From Burhinus oedicnemus (taxonomy: Eukaryota > Chordata > Aves > Charadriiformes > Burhinidae): a stretch of 64,000 nt of DNA. The notes under the pieces are model-generated. The model was not told where the DNA came from and made no database searches. It was given only the letters and a program-made list of their open reading frames with translations. Below, piece by piece: positions 37,061 to 50,329 of this stretch. Positions within the stretch are counted from its first letter, which is position 1, and each line of letters starts with the position of its first letter. The stretch spans positions 1,446,057 to 1,510,056 of the forward strand of contig VFFE01007255.1 in NCBI GenBank assembly GCA_008921705.1. Direction: 5' to 3'. The position numbers and the translations under genes were made by a program.

Positions 37061-39545
37061 CTCTGATAAGGGCTAAAATTGAGAGGCTAACACAGTGTTG
37101 CAGGATCAAATCCCTGTGGGGCTACTGACTGTCCTGTTGCTGAATTACTCTTGGATGGAGCCTCATCAGCAGATCAGGCCAGCAGGACACCTGAAGAGAT
37201 GCTGCTGTTTCCCACTTGTTTAGACATCATCTGGTCCTTCAAGATGAACGATTCCTGTTTAGCCCAGAGACAATGTGGGTGTAGAGCCTGGACAATGTAC
37301 ATCAGGCCACCCTGATCTACAAGGATAGTGATGATTACAGGCAATTTTTCCCCCATAACTCAGAGATCGTGGTTCTGCTTCTAGCCTAATTACATTTGTA
37401 TAAACTACAATTAGTTTTTCCTGTTTACCAATTAGCCTGGAGGATTTGCTGAATATATTTTGATGCTCAGCCACCAGGTACTTGCAGACAATACAAATTA
37501 TGAGCTATGAATTCATTTGTAATACAGTGGAATCTAAATAAAGAATGAATACTTAGCCATTTATTCATGTGATAACATCAACTACACAAAGTAATTCTTG
37601 TAAAAATCAATGGAGTCTTATTTCCTGGCAGCAAGATGTGGATAAAAAAAAACCCCAAACAAACATACAGAGTACGTTTATAAATAATCTAACTCATTTT
37701 TTCTCTTTTTAATTCAGAAAACTCATATTATCTCATCTAAATTGTTTTGTCTGATATTTCTTGTTCCAAATTTTATTAGTGCTATAAATGGTTACTGTAG
37801 TATTTTTTTCAGCTGGTTCCATTGTTTATTATTTATATGTAAAGAACATCAGTATAATGAAAAAACCTTCCTATAAGCTCCCTGAGGCAGTGAGATTCCG
37901 GGAGGAGAAAGTCAGTCCTTCAATTCACAGAAAAGTTTTGCAGCTTTGCCTAAAGATAACCATAAGACCAAAATAACTACTGATTTATCAACAGGTGCAG
38001 TTAATGTTCCTTAACATCTTCCCATTAAGAAACTAAATTTCTAAATAGCTTTCTCTTCAAATGACAAGAGAATGGCCCTTCTAAAATTTCATTTTCTTTT
38101 TAAATTCCAGGAAATTTTTACTTCTAATAAATATTTTTAGCTTGTCACATGAGAGTTCAAGTACTTTTTCCAATGCTATTTCAGTGTCTATTTCATCAAA
38201 CAAACCATGAAAAGATTCCCAAATGACTGAAAAGAAAAAAACAAACCAAAACAACCCTCTTAAGCGAATGCAAAAATTCCTGGAGGAAAGTGCATTTTTT
38301 TCACTTCCAAGCTACAAAAATCCCCAAAAGTTCTTGAGAGAAACATGTGCTTTCCATCCAGCTCCATTTCCCTGACAGACATTTTGGGTGGGAGTCGTCT
38401 GATGCCAGAGTGCATCTGCCCTCAGCTCACTGTCTCAGCTTCCTTTAACAGTGAAGAGACAGTGGTACTTCTAAGGCACAAGGCACCCTGTCCTAAAGCA
38501 GACATTTGAGATAGACCAGCTCATGCTAGTCATCTGGTCATCAGATGATATGCTGTGTACCACGTTAGGTTAAATCCATTCTTCAGACCAGTTTTTCTGA
38601 GTTCCCAAATCCTCCCACTTAGCATCCATCCAGAAGTATCCCCAATACTGGCATCTGTCCTGCATTTCTTCACAGCGATCCTTACTAAAATGACAGGTTA
38701 CAACAGTGATGGCATCTTTCATCCCAAGAAATAATACAGTGACAACAGCTCAGGTGACTCAACAGAGATATAAACTGAGGACCATGCCTACAGTAGGAAT
38801 GTACTTAGTCCCACAGACTTTATTTAGACAGTCTTAATAGTTCGTTGATTTACTAATATCAAGTGGGCTTGTATTACCAAGGAGAAGAAGGAAAGTTTAG
38901 CAAGCACTTCAGCAGTTTAACAGAATTTAGTGCAGAAAACAACCAGAGTGTTTATGCTGTTCAGCTCCCTATTTTTTCTCTATTCCATAGGCAGTGTTTT
39001 TTCAAAACATCCCAATTAACACACTTGTCAAACAACTCATTTTTCTAGACTCACCAGGGCCATACTCCCACTTTCAGAAGCTAACTCAAATAACGTGGAA
39101 GTTGGCTTCCTACTACACCCCAAGTCAATCAACAAACTCCAATGGTTTGCTGATTCCATTAGTCTTTTCCTGACAGTTTCACAGCAAAACAAAAAATATC
39201 CTGAAAAAAAATCCTTGGTGAAAATGAAACCTTTAGTGGGTTTAATCTAACACATCTTTGATTTTAACTGGTAGAGACCTGACAATAATTGTCTCACACA
39301 CAAACGTTAGGAAAAAGAAAATTCTTTTGATGTAGTGCTACTTTTTAAAATTACAGCACAAAATTATCACAGGCAGTCAACGTTGCCCATGCTCTTCTTC
39401 CTTAGTTAAAAGGAAAGAAGATATAAAGATATATGATAGTGTACCTGATTTATGAATGATTTGGTTTATTGCATCACATTTAAGGAATAATCTCATGATT
39501 TTGTAGTATACAGCAATCGACAGCTGGTAAGTTTGATTAAATATT

Positions 39546-39645
39546 GATGCTGAGGCATTTAATCAATCCTGATAGCCATTTATGGGAGGCACATTGAAGC
39601 TCAGGCATTTAATCAATCATGATAGCCATTTATGGCAAGCATTAT
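39546..39645. repeat. Imperfect 50-bp tandem duplication
   Basis: Two adjoining 50-base units (39546-39595 and 39596-39645) share aggcatttaatcaatc, gatagccatttatgg and further bases, with some eight differences. It is older than the exact duplication at 33498. It does not lie within a recognised element. Confidence 0.85.
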
Positions 39646-42600
39646 ATACCACAAAGCAGTAAAGATTATGGCTATTATACAAACACTATACCACAAGAAA
39701 GAGAAAAGCAAGAAATATCTCCCACTATCTCAGAAGATGGGCCCTGTTAATATTCTTTGGATTCTCCAAAGAGATGATCAGCGTATATAGTACTTTACTG
39801 AGAATGAAAATCTGTCCTTGACATCAATACACTTTGGATGCAGATAATATGATGAGGGGAATAATCTTCACAACAGCCAACTTAGCTATTTTGGAAATAA
39901 AACACTATAGAGAGATCGGAGCTACCAGGGGGAGGGCAGTGAAGAGGATGGAAGTTAGCTCCTTCCAGAGAACTAACAAGATCCTTAGAGATCCTGTGGC
40001 TGGCAGAGCCACCCATCCAGGTATTCCTGCATCACCGTCTGACCACTCCATCAGGAACTGCATTCCCAAGGAGCCTGACTCTTCACTGCCTTCCAGCCTA
40101 GCAGAGATTTACATCTGACACTCTGTGACTGGAAAGAAAGATTAAAATTCTGTGTGTCTGCCACGCAGCTTTTTTACACCTGCTTCACCACCCCCTGCCC
40201 CCAAAAAACCCCAACAAAATAACCCAGAGAAAATACGTCCTCTTCCCTGCCCAGATCACTTCTTGAAAGAACCAATATTCACTACATTTTGGAACTTTAA
40301 TCCTATTGACAGTATATATGAGGTTTTATCAAGTGTTTCATTACAAGTAAAAGCTTTCCAGCTGCTTCTACAGAGCAAAAGATGCAGTTAATAAGTTTTA
40401 CAAATTTTTTGGTGCGTAAAGCAAAATCAAAAAGCCATTCAAATTAAATAAACTTACAATCAAACCTCAATATTGTGGGCAGCGTTGGCTTTCAAAACAT
40501 TGAGCCCCTTTATTTTTTCTAGACTGTATTTTGAAAGAAAAACATTTGATGAAGGCATGTCTTTCCATCACATTTTGGTCAAGGGTGGACAGATCCTCAG
40601 GGGCAGAATTACTATTTATAAGCCACTAAGAATACTATTGTATATTTTTGGGTCACGTAGTCTTATTTAGGAAGCAGATAGCCAACGTTTTCTCAAAGAA
40701 ATGTCCAGGTCATATCCTTAATTAAATCAGGGTTAAGAGATTGTCCTTCGATAATTATTCATTACAAGGATTCCTGCCCTTGCTAAAGGATTAGTCCTGC
40801 TCGTTGTTAGGTTAACTATCTGTTTTCCTACCTCGCTTGTTAAATTTGCAGCCTGAGAATATGTCATGCCTCCATGTAAGTGTACTGGCATTAATAAGAA
40901 ATGCATCTAGTCAATGCCTAGTACGCATCTTCCCTTCCCCTGCCCCTAGCGTCCTCTCCCAGACAACCTCACTGCTGATGACGGCTTTCACGGAAAAGTG
41001 TTCAAACAAAATGCAAAGCAGTGGTAGGAACTGATTCACAGCCTTCTAACACCATGATTATCACAATTACATTGTTTAACCACTATTATCTTACCTGTTA
41101 AACACACAAAATAATTCATTTTTCCACTATGAATGTTCTTCACGTGTATAATTTCAGCACTCTATGTGCAACAGGAACGTAATAAAATTAAGTCACGTAT
41201 GAGTGATTTTTACCACGTACGGTTCCAAGAGCTGTTAATTTAAAGCCATTCACAGTATATTTAAATTTTACAGGCAATGTTATCAACAGTGTCACTGTAA
41301 CACATTTATATTGCTTTTCTATTACTTTTGAATTTTGCATTCTCTTATACAAGGCAGGGGGACTCCATTAATATACAAGAAGACACTGTTGAGTGCTTCA
41401 CCCTCTCACAGTGTGGTAGTTACCATATTCATCTCCTCCTTCCCACAATTCTGTGTTTGAGTAGTTCAGTGACGCCAGTGAACAATGCCAGTAATTGGGT
41501 CCTTGAATTTAATGTCAGAGAATTTGCATACAATTCCCTTCAATCTTCCCTCTCCCTGGAAATCATAAATCATAGAATTATTATTTAAGAAACGTTAAGA
41601 ACTGGAAGGCAAGTAGTTATATACAGTCATTGGGTTTGGTCCTTCAAAATGAATTTAGCTTTTATTCAGAGAGCTGCTGACACTGCAGTGGATTTGGCCA
41701 GGTCAATAGAACTTTTCAGTCCACAACCACATGAGCCTGCAAAACTACCTGAGGTTTCCCAGGTATCATGGGCATTAATGTAAGCTGTGGGGGAAAAGGA
41801 TTTCTCTCTCAGCATACAGCATGATGAAGATGACCTGGATTTTCTGTCTATTCCATAGATCTGATGACAAGCACTTTCAACCACCAATCAAAAATAAATA
41901 AGTCATTAAATTATTAAGGGACAAAGTTGTCAACTGAATAGCTATGTCTTGTTTGTATCATCTGAAACGAACATCCACATATTTTATTTTCTCTTAAAAG
42001 TAATATTTCTGTTCACTGAAGTATACTTGTTTTGCATTACAGTGTTGCTGTATGGTCCTGGGGATGTGGACAAACCCCTGAATTTTTCATGTTTCCAACA
42101 CAGTGAAATCTCAGGATTACCCAGTTGCAAGGTATATATAATTGTAACAAAATGCAACTTCATCAAGGAGGAAGTAAGTTATGTTTAAACAGAGACACAG
42201 AATAAGAAAAATTGGATTATTTACATTACAGGTCAAATACTGTCCCTATATACAATGCCTTGCGTGGCCCTAATAACATTCATCCTTCAACGGCCCGATC
42301 CAGCATCTGATATATCCAACACTCAGCCCGACAACCATCTGATTGCTCCAGCAGCACAAATCGAGTCTACACCCGAAAAGGGAGAATCTTGTCTATTTTA
42401 AGACTAATCTAGGAGTCTAATACATCAACCTTATGATTCACACTTGCATTATAATTTCTGTTGTTAAATAATAGATTAATGTATTTCTGTTGGTTCTTCT
42501 TGCATTGTTAAGCTTAGCATCTCTACAGATTAACACATGTCCTCTGGTTGCTTTAGAGTGTTTAATAGCACTTGCTTCTCCTGCTGTGTTCTCAGTTGTA

Positions 42601-45600
42601 CTATTTTCACTCAAAGCACCTTAAGTTAATTGGCAAGATGTAGGACTATCATGATAAGGCTGGTCTTCAGACTGTTATCTTCATATTAGGTGGATTACAA
42701 CACTTTCACCACAATTCTTAGCTTCAACGCTCCAGCGGTTTACCAAAGAACAGTTAGCTTGCAAGTAAGATGTTCCTATGTGTACAGGTGGTATTTAGGT
42801 TCAGCCAGTTTCCATTTTTCACAGAGGAAATTGCCATATGATAAGCAGAACCACTATTTTTCTGTTTGGTTTTGTTGAGGTTTGGGTTTTTTTTTTTTTT
42901 CATTTGTTTGTTTGGTTTTTTAATCCTGACTCAAAGCCAAATTTCTGTTCGCAGAAGTGGTCCTTCTTAGTACATTTTATTGAAAAGGCTTCTATGTCTG
43001 AAGTAGAATCACTAGTTAAGTAAAAGGATAATCGTTATGTGAGAAGCAAGGCGTTCTCCTGGAATGTGGGGAGTCTCAGCGCTTCCAGTGAGAGAAATGG
43101 GTAGGAAATGCCGTAGAACCAGTTAACTCAATGTACCAGAGCTCTTCTAAGCCACATAAACACATAGTCTTACTGGGACAGAGGTTGATTCTAAAGCTCT
43201 GTTTTTAAGATAAATGGTCTAAAATGGGTTATTGGATATTCTAGCATGGAGTATGGTGTTCTGAACAATGTAATTTTCCTTCCCAAACAGAATAAAAATG
43301 TCAAGGGCCTCACATTTGCGGGGGAAAAATGGCCACTGTAAAGCATTCAGAAAAGCCCTGTCATACTAGCTACCTTGAAAGGAAATTCATACAGAATACA
43401 CAAAAATGAGAATAGACACAAATATGGAAACCAGCTGAGTTTCATAGCAGCATTACACTGATTCAGTGTTCTTTAATGAAAAAGGAAAGTTTGGTAGATG
43501 AAGATGTAATTATTGAAGAGAGCACAAGAAACTACAAACTTGAAAGGTGAATGGATAGGGCTGCAGGAAAGAAAAGAAAAAAGAATCAAAACGAATTGAG
43601 CTATTTCAGGGAACACTCCAACATACCTTTAGTGAGGCAACAAAGGGTCCTTTGAAAGTTGAGTGTTAGGCACTTATTTAAACAAGCCTAAGTGGAAAAA
43701 ATACCAATTACAGTAGAGGCTCATAATTATTTTAATAAGAAAATAATAGAATACAACAATAAAACTGTTAAGAAGAAAATGTCTGTTTCAAATTATTTGA
43801 CCACATAGAAGACAGAACAGGAATGATAATTTGTGCCTGCTCTGGGTATGTGAAAAAGGATCATCAATGTTCTGAAAGCGTGGGAACTCAGAAAACCCAC
43901 AAGACATTTATATATATCAGAAGTTACATAAACACTTTTGCAATTGAGGCCCTAAAGGAGAAGAAAGAGAGAAAATGAACAAGAAATATTTAAGCAAAAG
44001 AATTTCTGTATATTAGTTCTTTCTTAAATAAATTTTATCCAGTTTCCTGTTGAGAATCACAAATTACAGCTGGGAGAAATGTAAGCATAAAATGAAGGTG
44101 AAAGATGTCATTTCTAGTCTCAGATCTCGTTCGATGCAGCCTTAATCATTAAACTGCAAGGGGAATCCAATTTTTACTTAATTTAATTAAAATACTGGAC
44201 TTCTATTAGATTTGATTCTATAGAGAAAAATACTCCATGTTCATCAGCTTAGTGTGTATTGTTGAACTGTGTATTCACTAACTTGGCTAATATCAACCAT
44301 TATTTTATCTTCCTATCTCCTTCGCAGGAGAAAAGAGCTCAAATCATCACTCCAAAGACTCCAAGACCTGACAACCTGAGCAGAGGTCAGAGCTAAAACG
44401 TTTAAGTGCCTCCAGGTTTCCCTTTGCTCTCCACTAAATCCACTTCTGGAAAAAGGTTTCAGTTTCTTAGTATTTGAATTCAGGACGTTGCTTAAAGTAC
44501 TATAGTGCAGGATGTGCTGTGCTAAAGAGATGATATCCCCTTAAAGAGCTTATTTTAAATTTTATTAACTTTTCATATCTCTGTTACATGTTCACAATAG
44601 ACTATATAGACCAACTGGACTTAAAAACAGGAGGAGTAAAACCTTGTCGGTTTTCTTAAGAATTGAGAACAATTAATGATTTTCTATGTTATAGATTTGA
44701 GTATTTTTTGCTTTAAATTTCCATTTAGAAGCTATATCAACAGACAAATTCCAGAAAATTGAACATGATCTCCTTATATCATCCTCTAAAATGCATCTAG
44801 AAAAGATCCTGAATCTTTGACAATTACTCACATAATACTGTGAAATTAAAGGAGAAAACTAGAAAGACCAAATTAATTAGCACTATTCTTTTAACTAACT
44901 ATCTGTACATCACCCAGAATATCTGGCAAGCCCTTATGACCTATTTGAAGGGAATTCTAATGACACATTCATTTCAGCAAAAGAAATACAATGACACCAA
45001 GACAGAAAAATAATTATTTTCATTAAAGAAAAACAACCAACAAACAAACAAAATCGAGTTGCATTAATTCCATAGGGAAGCCAAAAAACCCAAGACACAT
45101 TGAAATAATTCCTGGGAAAGTGACAGGTGTTTCAAAACTAAGCAACAAAAACCTTCAGTAGGAGACTACGTAACTCCAGGGCAAGAATCTGCAAATGAAA
45201 GAAGATCAGCAGTAATTTATGCACATGACAATTAAAAGAAGAGTTAAAAAAAGTACTCTGAAATGTGAAACCTCTGCACAAGAACACCATAAGCTCTACC
45301 TTCTTGAAGCACAAAGGAAATCAAATGTGATCAAAGGATTTCTGCTAAATAAAACTGACTACAACTACTCAGTACAGGAGAATTGTAATATAAGTGACAA
45401 GGCTATTAGCAAGAGGAAGCGATAGCAACTACAGACTAACGGCTATAGAAAACCTCAGATTACTATGTTCTGTTCCTACTGAAAAACATAACTATTTGTC
45501 TTCAAATCTGTTCTACAAATCTTCACTTATCCGCAACATTCCTCATGGCATGGTGTTCATTATCATTAATGAGCTGAACTTCATTTCCACAGGGACAGCA

Positions 45601-46033
45601 AAAGCAGCAGAATCATTGCAAAGGTAGCAAAAAAATGGGTACACAGTTCTGGGGCTCCCTGCTGGTTCCCAACCCTTCCTATCATCACTCTGGAAAGGCA
45701 TGTCCTGGCTGGATACTCCATTTGTCAGCAGCAGATTATTGTCCATGAAACAGCAGCATCCTTTCTGAAGGAAAACCCGGATAGCCCTCTACCAGCCAGG
45801 GTGCACAGCCTGTATCCCCTGGCCTTGTTTGAGCCAGGCAGAACATCCAAGCAGCCAGGATGCCTCAGCAGTGTCCAAAAATTATGATGGTACAAATCCA
45901 CAGCTGATGAACCCACTGTGCCCCACGACTGGCAACTTAGAGATGCCAAACTCCACGTGCCGTCCTTGTCAACGTTTGGGGATTGACATTTTTCAGAGGC
46001 TCTGCCAACTTTTTATATATATAGAAAACGCAG

Positions 46034-46145
46034 TTCTTTTGTTTGTTTGGGGTCAAGGTGTGTGTGTGTTTGAGTGGTTTTGTTGCTTTTCAGGGCTTGG
46101 AGTTTTTGGGTGGTTTGGAGGTTTTTTTGTTTGGTTTGGTTTTGA
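46034..46145. repeat. G/T-rich low-complexity tract
   Basis: About 110 bases on the plus strand are almost only G and T, including a short GTGTGTGTGT run and many GGTTT and TTTGG words. Several GG and GGG groups leave open weak quadruplex formation. It explains the glycine- and phenylalanine-rich translation of the frame crossing it (45829-46221). Confidence 0.7.
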
Positions 46146-48094
46146 CCTTTCTTTAGAAGAAAAGGTTCTGCCAGTTAGGCAAAATTCTGGACTGGACACG
46201 AGATATGAATATGTTTTGTAGCAGAGTTCTGGTTTTCCCTTGTCAGTAGCTACCTAACGTTATCAAGAACCATTTTCATTAAATGATTTGCTCTATAGAC
46301 ACTTTGCCAATGCATTACTGATTCCCAAACTCTATTTATCTTTTGAAAATGCACATTCTTTTCACTGAACACCAAGGTAAATCTTCAAGCAAAAAAAAAA
46401 AAGTTTCTTTAATGAAAAAAATGCATCCAGGATTACTGATAATGATTCTACAAGAGATGTAAGGTTTTTATTTTAATTTCCCACAGCTAAATATCCCACA
46501 GATTTAAACTTTCTACATGCCAAATATCCACATGTCTCTTTGGAATCAGGTGTAGAAGACTCAGTGTAACATGTTCAAAGGAGATAGATAAAGTCACAGA
46601 CAGTGTGCCCCAGCTGTGGGATTTGTTTGTTTGCCTTAACAGATGATGCTGGTCTTTCTAGAAATGGATTTATTTCCCACTTCTCCTGTATTACTCTCTT
46701 TTTGCTTTTTTTTTTTTTTTTTTTTAAGAACTCCAGAATATCAGAGCAATTACGACTTTAGCAATTATTTTGTAAGTACTTTTAAAATTTTACTATCCAG
46801 CCAAGTATCTTCATAATGTACTAAGTTTGCCTATAACTTAGGAGTTATAGAACCAAAATATCCAAATCAATATCCAGAAAGTATCACATCTTTAAACCAA
46901 ATTAACTTATGTAGGAGCAGTTAATCCTTGGTGTCAGGCCATGCTGCCTTTTTATTTTTTTCCCCTTAAGTAATTTAAAAGATAATTTCCCTGAGGATTT
47001 AAAAACACTGAGATATGCTACATGGAATAGCATCAGCTCTGCCTGGGAAGAAGGACATACTTCACATGTCTTTAAAATAAATTGCCAGAGACTGTAATAT
47101 AGCCTTCCTGGGCACTTTCATCATAGTGCTACCTATTTATTATTGAGAAAATGTCAAATTCAGATGTTAATTCAGGAAGCAAAATTTTACAGATTGAACC
47201 ATGAAAATTATACTCATAATGCACAAAGAAAGAGCAGCAACACGTCTCGAAGGGAACTCGGACGATGAATCTGAGCTTGAGTATATCTGTAATTAAAACG
47301 GATAGTGCACATAGAGGCATGTGTTATGCACGCATATTAAGATGTAATGCCGACGCACTAAGTGAGCCCAGAGCAGCAGGAATGGATTCCCACAGATCCA
47401 CAAGATCCAGAAAGTACATTGTCCTATTAAATACGTGCAATGCAGAATTGTAGGAAGCAGACGATGCTGCGGGTTCAAATGCTGCCATGGTGCAGGTGAT
47501 GCTCAGCTCTGGCAGAGCCCTGGCAGATCTAGCCGCTTTGAGCTTACATGTCACTGCATCTGACTGCTACTCAGTCAGTCCGTGGCCACGCATGATTCTG
47601 CTAATGCTTAATCTCTAGAATTTACTGCTGAAAACAGTTTTATCAAATAACAAGATTACAGCTGCTGAAGAAAATGGAAATAGATTTTTTCATATGTTAA
47701 CTTACAAATATATGTTTTTATGCTTAATACTTTGATTTTCCTGCACTCCGCTGAGCAGTCACCCTTTTCAACTTAAGCTCTCCAGACCAGGAATCTTCCA
47801 CATTTATTTTAAAAGCTGTCGCTCCCCAGACTTGAGCCAAAATCAAGTGACTGATCTTGAATTTAAATCCCTACGTGACCTTGGCTGAGTCTGTAGACAT
47901 ACTGGACTAGTTGCCCCTGCATGCTCCATCTTAACAGACAACTAGTTTATACTAGGGAAGGAAGGTGTCTGCTCCAGATGTGTGAAAGTCATATCCAGCA
48001 ACCCAGCTTGCTTTACCATGAACACGGTTATGGAAAACAGTACTAGAAACCACAGATCTCAGGACATTCAGATCAAAATGTGGTCACATCCCCG
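46146..48094. other. Anonymous non-coding stretch
   Basis: It contains a run of 21 T at 46706-46726 and a weak MIR-like section near 47850-47905, where gatcttgaatttaaatccct is followed by gtgaccttggctgagtc. Overlapping frames of 60 to 76 codons on both strands at 47259-47554 have no recognisable product. Confidence 0.5.
46706..46726. repeat. Poly-T run
   Basis: Twenty-one consecutive T residues. It could be the tail of an A-tailed element inserted on the minus strand, but no element body is visible next to it. Confidence 0.9.
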
Positions 48095-48315
48095 AGCTGG
48101 TTTCGCTCCAAAATTGAGGAGGAACTTCCTTACTTCGAGGTGGCAGAGCCCTGGAACAGGCTGCCCAGAGAGGTGGTGGAGTCTCCGACTCTGGAGACAT
48201 TCCAAACCCGCCTGGACGCTGTCCTGTGCAACCTGCTCTGGGTGACCCTGCTCTGGCAGGGGGGTTGGACTAGATGATCTCCAGAGGTCCGTGCCAACCC
48301 CTGTGGATTCTGTGA
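48095..48315 (+). mobile_element. CR1 LINE 3' end, relatively young copy
   Basis: This carries the avian CR1 3' region in full order: gaggaggaacttcc, ggaacaggctgcccagagag, ggtggtggagtctcc, ctggagacattccaaacccg, ctggacgctgtcctg, ggtgaccctgctctggcagg, ggttggactagatgatctcc and the end word attctgtga. The 5' part of the element, including the reverse transcriptase region, is absent, as usual for CR1. Divergence from the remembered family form looks low, so it is younger than the copy at 24772. The open frames crossing it are incidental. No target duplication is expected or seen. Confidence 0.95.
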
Positions 48316-50022
48316 AAATTGAAAAAAACCCGACAACTACAATTCAATAAAACAGGTGAAAAAATGACACTAACCATGTATGTTCACACCCAAGATAAAT
48401 CGCAAAAACTTGTAATGCTGTCACTTTTATAGTGCTGGAGAAGGTAGTAGTTTGCCAGAGTATTTAGGTACTTATAACCCCGCACTGCTGGACAAAAAAA
48501 ATTTGTCTCTCTGGGCATGTAGTCGAAAGAGAAGTATTTATAAAAAGAAGTTATCTTATTTTAAACTCAATGTACTAAATAATTTAGCGCAGTATGTTGT
48601 TTAGCAGAACCTTAAGTTCCTAAACAAAAAGACTAATGTCTAATCAAAGTTGCCCACCTGGAAAATTGTGGTACTTGCTCAATGTTATCAGAATAGGCTC
48701 ATTTACTGGAGCAGCATTGTACAAAAATAGTCTTGTGTATAAAACATTATCCTGATTATAGGATTACTCCTGTTAGCAGCCATTCATTTTAAAGCATCGC
48801 TACCCTTCTTAAAGCAAGACAGAGTACCGTGTTATTTTACGGTAATGGCAGCGAATACTGCACCCTAATCATGGAACTCCTTAGGATAATTACTGCTCAA
48901 ATACCAGGGTAGTTGACTAAGCTCCATCTCTTAATACCTGGAATGCAAAGGTGTTACATATGAGGTAAATCTCAAGAAGACTTTAAGTTTCCAGCTGTTA
49001 ACTGGCTTCCTAGTGCACTGTCCCTGCAGGTCACCATTGCATCTTTACGGAGACCCACGCTCTGCCTTTGCCTTAAGGGAAGGGCTGGCTGCTGCTTAGA
49101 GGGATCTGTCTGTCCACCAGTCAGTTACTTGCAAACCACCACAACAAAAACTAATGGAGCAAAAAGTAATGGAGAAGCTTACTGCCTAGACAGAAAAGTA
49201 TTAAGGCAGACTGTGATAAAGGGAAACAAAGGGTTTTAATAACTGCGGGATCCCTGTTGAGTCATTAGCCAGCAATAAACACCAAACAAGAGAGTGGCCT
49301 TTGCCTACTCAGCCCTGCCTGAACAAACAAGGAAACAATCACCCGGAGTCCGACACCATACAAATTAAATGACCTGCTTGTGCCTGCATGAGAATAAAAA
49401 CCCACTCTTCCTCACTGCTAACAGCGCCGACAAGCCATCACCTACATAACTTGCACTCCTTCCCCAAGGAAAGGAGTGAGACATGAGTGCTTAGGGCATC
49501 GGTGCAGTTCTTATTCACAGAAGCCCATCTCTCTATTTAACAAGGATAAAATAACTGAAGGAACAAGGAATTAATCTAGGGAGTGAGCACTGTTAGGCAA
49601 TCAGACAAGGCTCTTGAAACGTGGTATCCTACATACTTAGCCAAACACAGTAAAAAGAGAATTCACATCATCTGTTTGTTGGACAGAAGTAGTGAGACAG
49701 GACAGATTAAATAGTTTCATATTAGAAGGAACTCATTTTACCAATAGTATGAAAAGCAAACAGAAAATGAAAATTAATAACAGCACAGTTTGCTCTCCCA
49801 TATGCTTTTCCATCTCACTCACTATTTTACATGGCACTATAAATGGTATCAGACTGCTTGCTTACAAGTAATGAGCCATTAAGTAGAATCTCAGCAGATA
49901 CCTAACAAGATGCACTTCTCTAATTGACTTAATTGTTGGAGCAATTAACAAGACCCAACTTTCCTTCTTTATATAAAATGTGCCCAAGTTGTTCCAAGCA
50001 TTGTATAAACATTTTCTCCCAG

Positions 50023-50124
50023 GAATGCTCGTGTGCAGTGAGAACAAAGTTGGAAGATGAAATTCATAGTCTGTTTCAGAAGAGGGAATGTGTGCATAAA
50101 TGTCCTTGTGAATCTCAAGGTGAA
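50023..50124 (+). other. Candidate cysteine-rich coding exon (unproven)
   Basis: The acceptor acattttctcccag precedes 102 open bases and a near-consensus donor GAA|gtaagt. The segment is exactly 34 codons in phase 0 at both ends. The peptide starts ECSCAVRTKLEDEIHSL and has cysteines at residues 2, 4, 23, 27 and 29, with the last three in a C-x3-C-x-C pattern, like a piece of a secreted or zinc-binding domain. I recognise no specific family. A phase 0-0 exon could be skipped without a frameshift. The chance of random occurrence is real, because no neighbouring exon is identified. Confidence 0.25.
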
Positions 50125-50291
50125 GTAAGTTTTCAGGGTTTTTTTATGACACATTTTTGTTATCGTAACCATCAGTGATGGCTGGAGCTGACATTCTTAT
50201 TAATAAGTTTTCAAAATAATTCTCAAGAAACCTAGTGAGGAGAGAATAAGTCAAACAGGCTGGTATCCAAAAAACTCACTGGTCAAATCTC

Positions 50292-50329
50292 TTGGTGACA
50301 AAATAAAATTTTGGTGACAAAATAAAACC
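50292..50329. repeat. 19-bp tandem duplication
   Basis: Two adjoining copies of a 19-base unit starting ttggtgacaaaataaaa differ only at the last two bases. It is a small local duplication without coding context. Confidence 0.85.

Larger units (their letters stand above)
33823..46033. other. Anonymous AT-rich non-coding stretch
   Basis: No gene can be supported. It contains a T-rich simple repeat (34081-34137), a G-poor tract (36690-37060), a 50-base tandem duplication (39546-39645) and a T-rich run near 42887-42922. Open frames are short and mostly lie antisense to each other. The section 45590-45960 is somewhat GC-richer and could be an unrecognised repeat, but I cannot name it. Confidence 0.55.

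Noticed and set aside
36659..37066. 135-codon plus-strand frame with hydrophobic translation
   Set aside because: Explained by the G-poor composition, which removes most stop codons; the translation is low in complexity.
41560..41615. Possible CR1 tail (catagaat and aactggaagg words)
   Set aside because: The words are separated and diverged, and the diagnostic gacctc or ccaac sections are missing.
45829..46221. 130-codon frame rich in glycine, phenylalanine and tryptophan
   Set aside because: Its odd composition comes from the G/T-rich low-complexity tract at 46034-46145.
48080..48336. Open frames on both strands around 48.1-48.3 kb
   Set aside because: They lie in the 3' part of a CR1 LINE, which does not encode a protein here.
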